Under the pieces are notes generated by a model that searched no databases, had not been told where the DNA came from, and was given only the letters and a program-made list of their open reading frames with translations. 30,567 nucleotides of DNA from Scytalidium lignicola (taxonomy: Eukaryota > Ascomycota > Leotiomycetes): NCBI GenBank assembly GCA_002812745.2, contig NCSJ02000449.1, positions 1 through 30,567 of the forward strand. The letters are read 5' to 3'. Below are positions 26,615 to 30,567 of the stretch, piece by piece. Both the position numbers and the translations under genes were made by a program. Numbering within the stretch: the stretch's first letter is position 1; the number at the start of each line of letters is the position of its first letter.

Positions 26615-29600
26615 ATGATGATTGCTTCATCAATGGGGAGGCAGGCTTTGCTTACCTTGGCCATGTTCACGTGTTCATTCCGTACGGCTTCAGCAGAGAC
26701 CTCTCTCTTACCCGGCTTTATATCTCCTCTGGTTAAGTACCGGCCAAAATTCCGATACTGGTACCTAAGAGCCAATTCCGTGATGATATCTCGTAGCAAG
26801 CTAATGATTCCCTAGGCTCCCGGATGCCAGCGTCTCGCCCGATTCGGTCGCCAATGACGTCCATTCCCTCAAGTCAGCCGGTGCAGGAGGGATAGAATTT
26901 CTCCCCTTCTACGCGTATGGCCTCGGCGACCCGAACCATTTACCGACTAATTGGAGCACGTACGGATTCGGGACCCCAGCGTTTAAGAAGGTCTTCACAG
27001 CTGCCCTACGCGCGACCAAAGAAGCAGGGCTACATCTCGACTTTGCCCTGGGTGTATCCCAAGGCCAAGGTGTTCCATCCGACCCAGGCACTCAGGGCTT
27101 AGCCATGGAGCTAGTCTATGGGTATGTGGAAATAGGGAAGGGGCAGACGTATTACGGATCTGTTCCTAAACCCAACATTGACTGGAACTTTCCCCCCTTT
27201 CTAGTGCAATTCGAGAATATTGATGAGCTATGGGGACCGAACAAACTGGTTGGTGTGGTGGGTGCCGGTGTCAAATCCAGTGAGACTTTCTCTCACCCTA
27301 CCCAGTGAATCTCTCTTGCTAATGAAGTTCTTCTAACTACTAGATCAGCCCTTCAAAATCAATCAGTAGTATTATTAGATGAGTCCACTTTGGTGGACCT
27401 AACCGATTCTGTCCGTAATGGGATTATCCACTGGACAGCTTCCCACAAGCGTGATAACTCTATACTCTTTGCTTTTTACGAGAGATATACAAATCAAAGG
27501 TCCAGCGTCTCAGCTGCCAATGCAGAGACTGTTATCGGGAATGGCTCCTGGGTAGTCGATCATTTTAGTGCCTCAGGGGTTCAGAAAATGACTAGGTTCT
27601 GGGAGGAAAATGTGCTTAATCACGAAATCAGAGATTTAATATCGAAAGTCGTAGAACACTGTTAGTCCTATTCACTCGTTTGCTTGCTTCTAGCAAGAGA
27701 TACGTCCGACAGCTAAGGCCCCGCTAACGGCATTTCAGCATGGGAGGACAGTATGGAGATGCAAGCATCGTTATTGTGGAGCTCCAACTTCCTAACCAAA
27801 TTCAAGAAAAACAGAGGATATAGTGCTGTTCCATACTTGCCTCTCTTTTTTCACCGTAGTAACCAATATGACGGCTTGCTCCCTCCCTACAACTCGACAT
27901 TTTTGTTGAGTGAAGCTGATGCCGCTAATGGAGGTAAGCATGTCCAAGACTATCGTCTGACCTTAAATGAAGGCTATCAAGACTTTCTCAAAATATATCA
28001 GAGTTGGGCCGCCGGGTTGGGGATAAAGCACTCCTGTCAGCCAGCATATGGACAACCACTTGACATGGTAAGGCCCCCTCCTAGACGGAAAATGCAATTC
28101 CAATGTTCACAACCCTCTAAGGCAGCAGATGTGCCATTCATTCCAACACCAGAGCTTGAATCACTTGGGTTCAACAATAATATCGACATGTATCGTCAGT
28201 TCACTGGTGCCGCACACATTTCGGGCCGGAATGTCATTTCAACAGAGATCGGAGCTGTGCTAACGGGAGCATATACACAGACTGTACCTTCACTTCTCAA
28301 TATATTCAGAGGTTCTTGGGCGGCAGGCGTAAACAGAATGGTTATTCACGGATTTTCATACAACGGTGCTTATCCCGGAACGACATGGCCGGGCTATACA
28401 GCATGGTGGTACCTCTATGGCGAGCAGTGGAATGAAAGACAACCAGCATGGAGACACCTCAACGATACATTTATGTATATAGCGCGCAACAATCTAGTTC
28501 TGCAGACTGGAGTGCCGCAACTTGACCTGGCATTTTATTATTACCAGGATCCATGGAATTCAGCTGAGATCTATCCGGGAGAAGATCTGATGCACCAAGG
28601 TCTGTTGACTGTCTCTGGATCCTGCTGAATTGCAGAGCTAACAAGCTTTAAGGATACACGCATGAGTACATAGGTCCACAGAACCTACAATCAAGCCAAG
28701 CAAGCGTTCATAGAGGAATTCTGGCTCCCGGAGGACCTGCATATCGTGCACTAGTACTCTACAATCAGACACAAATCAGCCCCGCAGCATCGCAAAAGCT
28801 GGTAGAATTTGCTACTGCCGGGTTGCCTATACTGATAGTTGGTTTAGTTCCGAATATAACTATCGGCACGACCGGACAGGATACCGTATCTGCGAACATC
28901 AATAGATTAGTCAGCAGGTTTCGTAATGTCAAAATTCTTGAACCAGGTCAATCTTTGACTGCCGGATTGCAAACGCTCCGGGTTAAACCCCGAGTTGGGA
29001 TCCAGGGCGGTGGTAATGCTGAAAAGTTTTATACATTTTGGCGTTCAGACGCCGCGGCTGGCGTTAACATGGTGTATATTTACAATTCTGGATCTACTGG
29101 ACTGGTTCAATTCTCCTTTGATGGCACTTAGGACTCATATCCTTACATCCTAGACGCTTGGACTGGTAATCAATCACCGGTGACATATTATAAACGTACT
29201 AGAACAGGTCTAGTGATTCCCGTCTCCCTGAATGCCAATCAGACTGTTATTTTGGCATTTACGTCACGGAAATGGAAAGATGGCGTCTATGTTGTCTCGC
29301 ATTCTCAAAATATCGAAAAAATATATGTGAATGATGACTCTCACATAGAAGCGTGGATTGGTGATGGATCAGAGAGTACCATTTCACTGTCAAATGGGAA
29401 AACCATAACATCCCAACAGCTAAACAGTTGCTCTCAAACTTTACCAACTTTTGATGTTGGCCCATGGGATCTGACGATGGAGATTTATGGTCCTTCATCT
29501 AATCTCACAGTGCTTTCAAGTATTACGACTGCAAATATAGGAAGGCTTCCTTCTCTGCTGCCTTGGACAAAAATTACCAGCTTGAAGGAAGTTAGTGGGA

Positions 29601-29956
29601 TTGGAATATATGTTGCCTCTTTCCAATGGAGTGAGGACAATCTGGTCGCGATTATCAATTTCGGTTTTGTGGCTAATACTATGAGAGCATGGGTGAACGG
29701 CATATTGATGCCACCGATTGATCCCGCAAATCCTGAGCTGGAGATCTCGGGATGGTTAGTCAAGGGGGAAAATCAAATCAAAGAGGAGGTATCAAGTACA
29801 CTATTCAACACAGTAAAAGCGCAGGCCGGCAACATCATGATAGCAGGAGAGGGGCCCAGGAATCCTACATATTACACTATACCCTCTTACCAGGATTTTG
29901 GATTATTGCGACCTGTGACCATTAAAACATTAAGGAGAATAATTATTAGTATATAG
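26615..29956 (+). pseudogene. Secreted GH106-type (alpha-L-rhamnosidase-like) glycoside hydrolase gene with one in-frame stop
   Basis: Exons: 26615-26760, 26816-27660, 27739-28067, 28122-28599 and 28653-29956. Introns are 53-78 bases with consensus ends and the phases agree, giving about 1,033 codons, usual for fungal PF17132/GH106-like enzymes. A signal peptide (ALLTLAMFTCSFRTASA) is followed by KYRPKFRYWLPDASVSPDSV, GAGGIEFLPFYAYGLG, PKPNIDWNFPPF, FAFYERYTNQRSS, SWEDSMEMQASLLW (about 330-343), AHISGRNVISTEIGAV (about 470-485), WPGYTAWWYLYGEQWNERQP and YNQTQISP, then beta-rich C-terminal domains. The enzyme would act on rhamnose-containing plant or microbial glycans outside the cell. TAG at 29129-29131 (codon 759) is not removable by a plausible intron. 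TGA at 27306-27308 can be spliced out by a 39-base intron (27305-27343). It is therefore probably a recent pseudogene, unless the TAG is a sequencing error. Confidence 0.78.
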
Positions 29957-30317
29957 TGTGAAAGGGAACTGATAAATATATAATTTAATATATAACTACT
30001 GTTGTGATATCTTAAAAACTATAGTTCTACGGGGAGGGTTGTCATGTGCTAAGCGTCTGTTCGCGNTTTTTTCTGCTTGTGCAACCTGCTCACCTGGTCT
30101 GTGCACACTATTCTCTTGTAAACGTTTATTACCTTATCATTACTCTTCCTTTTTTTTCCTCTTTCTTTTTTTTTTTAACCTAGATAAAGATTTACAAAAA
30201 AACAATTAATTTTTAATTTATTTATAAAATAAAATAAAACAAAAATATTGTTGTGATATCCTGTGTGTTTCCTTAGGCATTATCTTGTTTATTATACGTG
30301 ACTTTTCTTTTTAGTAG
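29957..30317. other. A+T-rich intergenic stretch
   Basis: No gene. A 12-base word TGTTGTGATATC occurs at about 30000 and again at about 30249 in direct orientation. The right half is rich in T and A runs and abuts an LTR at 30318. It contains one isolated N beside a T run. Confidence 0.4.
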
Positions 30318-30567
30318 TGTTATAAAACTACACTATCCAGGTCACTGGATAGCCAAGGGTAAGGTAGATGTTCAGGGACAGCGGAAACGTATAATACATA
30401 AACAAGCAACTAAGTCAAAGGTAGGATCTAATAATGTATTTAAGTTGAACATAAGGAGTCTACTCTCATGTTCTTACAACATGCTTATATAGGTAAATAA
30501 ATCCGACTAGACCTCTTGGACCCTCTAAGTCCTAAGGGTCCATGGACCCCTTGGACCCCCTAGGTCC
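30318..30567 (-). repeat. LTR, subfamily A, copy 3 (cut by the window end)
   Basis: It begins TGTTATAAAACTACACTATC and is collinear with 13134-13383: CCAGGTCACTGGATAGCC, AAGGTAGATGTTCAGGGACA, AAGTTGAACATAAGG, CTTATATAGG and the AGGTCC/GGACC array. It is less RIP-altered than the copy at 20452. Whether it is a solo LTR or the edge of another element cannot be told here. Confidence 0.82.

Noticed and set aside
26530..26799. Minus-strand open frame of 89 codons
   Set aside because: Overlaps the signal-peptide exon and first intron of the GH106-type gene, with no recognisable protein features.
29259..29763. Two minus-strand frames (29259-29498 and 29485-29763)
   Set aside because: Both are antisense shadows of the last exon of the GH106-type gene.
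30298..30492. 64-codon plus-strand frame
   Set aside because: Lies inside LTR A; the same frame is broken in the other LTR A copies.
1..30567. tRNA, rRNA or CRISPR arrays
   Set aside because: Looked for cloverleaf-type arms, rRNA-like blocks and evenly spaced direct repeats; none were seen. The AGGTCC words in LTR A are LTR-internal tandem words, not an array with spacers.

Overview
The window looks like a piece of nuclear genome from a filamentous ascomycete (Pezizomycotina). Genes have short introns (about 50-80 bases) with GT...AG ends and CTAAC-type branch sites. The protein families are typical fungal ones. A roughly 15-kb A+T-rich block is full of retrotransposon copies whose TGT/TGG/CAG-type codons have become TAT/TAG, the signature of repeat-induced point mutation (RIP: CpA to TpA on either strand). 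Gene-bearing flanks have ordinary base composition, so this is a two-compartment genome.

Layout: 1-966 (minus) is a broken fungal protein with a possible PD-(D/E)XK core. 1170-1680 (minus) is the C-terminal end of a broken CENP-B/pogo-type transposase. 1681-5847 has no intact gene but holds RIP-like A+T-rich sequence, a foldback and two MITEs. 5848-7257 is an intact two-exon GT90/CAP10-type glycosyltransferase. 7553-7763 is a third inverted-repeat element. 7945-8428 is the N-terminal part of a pogo-type transposase; its probable C-terminal part lies at 23117-23374, on the other side of the retrotransposon block.

8429-23112 is a nest of Ty3-type retrotransposons with a chromodomain (chromoviruses). 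They have two related LTR subfamilies, called A and B here: A at 13134, 20452 and 30318, B at 8429, 10397, 11815 and 22764. The best copy, read on the minus strand, runs gag (about 19960) - protease - RT/RNase H - integrase - chromodomain (about 14200) to the LTR at 13134. All copies are dead.

Two points stand out. First, each of the four copies that retain their 3' end carries, on the strand opposite gag-pol and just inside the 3' LTR, a remnant ORF whose Cys (or RIP-altered Cys) residues keep the spacing of a Zn(II)2Cys6 cluster. Second, the sequence next to the 5' LTR is not a normal tRNA primer site, but 8 bases of it are complementary to a block in the LTR just downstream of the TATA box, as in self-priming Tf1/sushi-group elements.

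Right of the nest: a truncated unknown gene (minus, 23774 leftward) shares a 100-base promoter with a six-exon cyclase/kynurenine-formamidase-like gene (23875-25268). After a gene-poor stretch comes a roughly 1,030-codon secreted GH106-type (alpha-L-rhamnosidase-like) enzyme gene (26615-29956), interrupted by an in-frame TAG in a RIP-like context. The window ends inside another LTR A copy. There is no sign that the host genes form one pathway.
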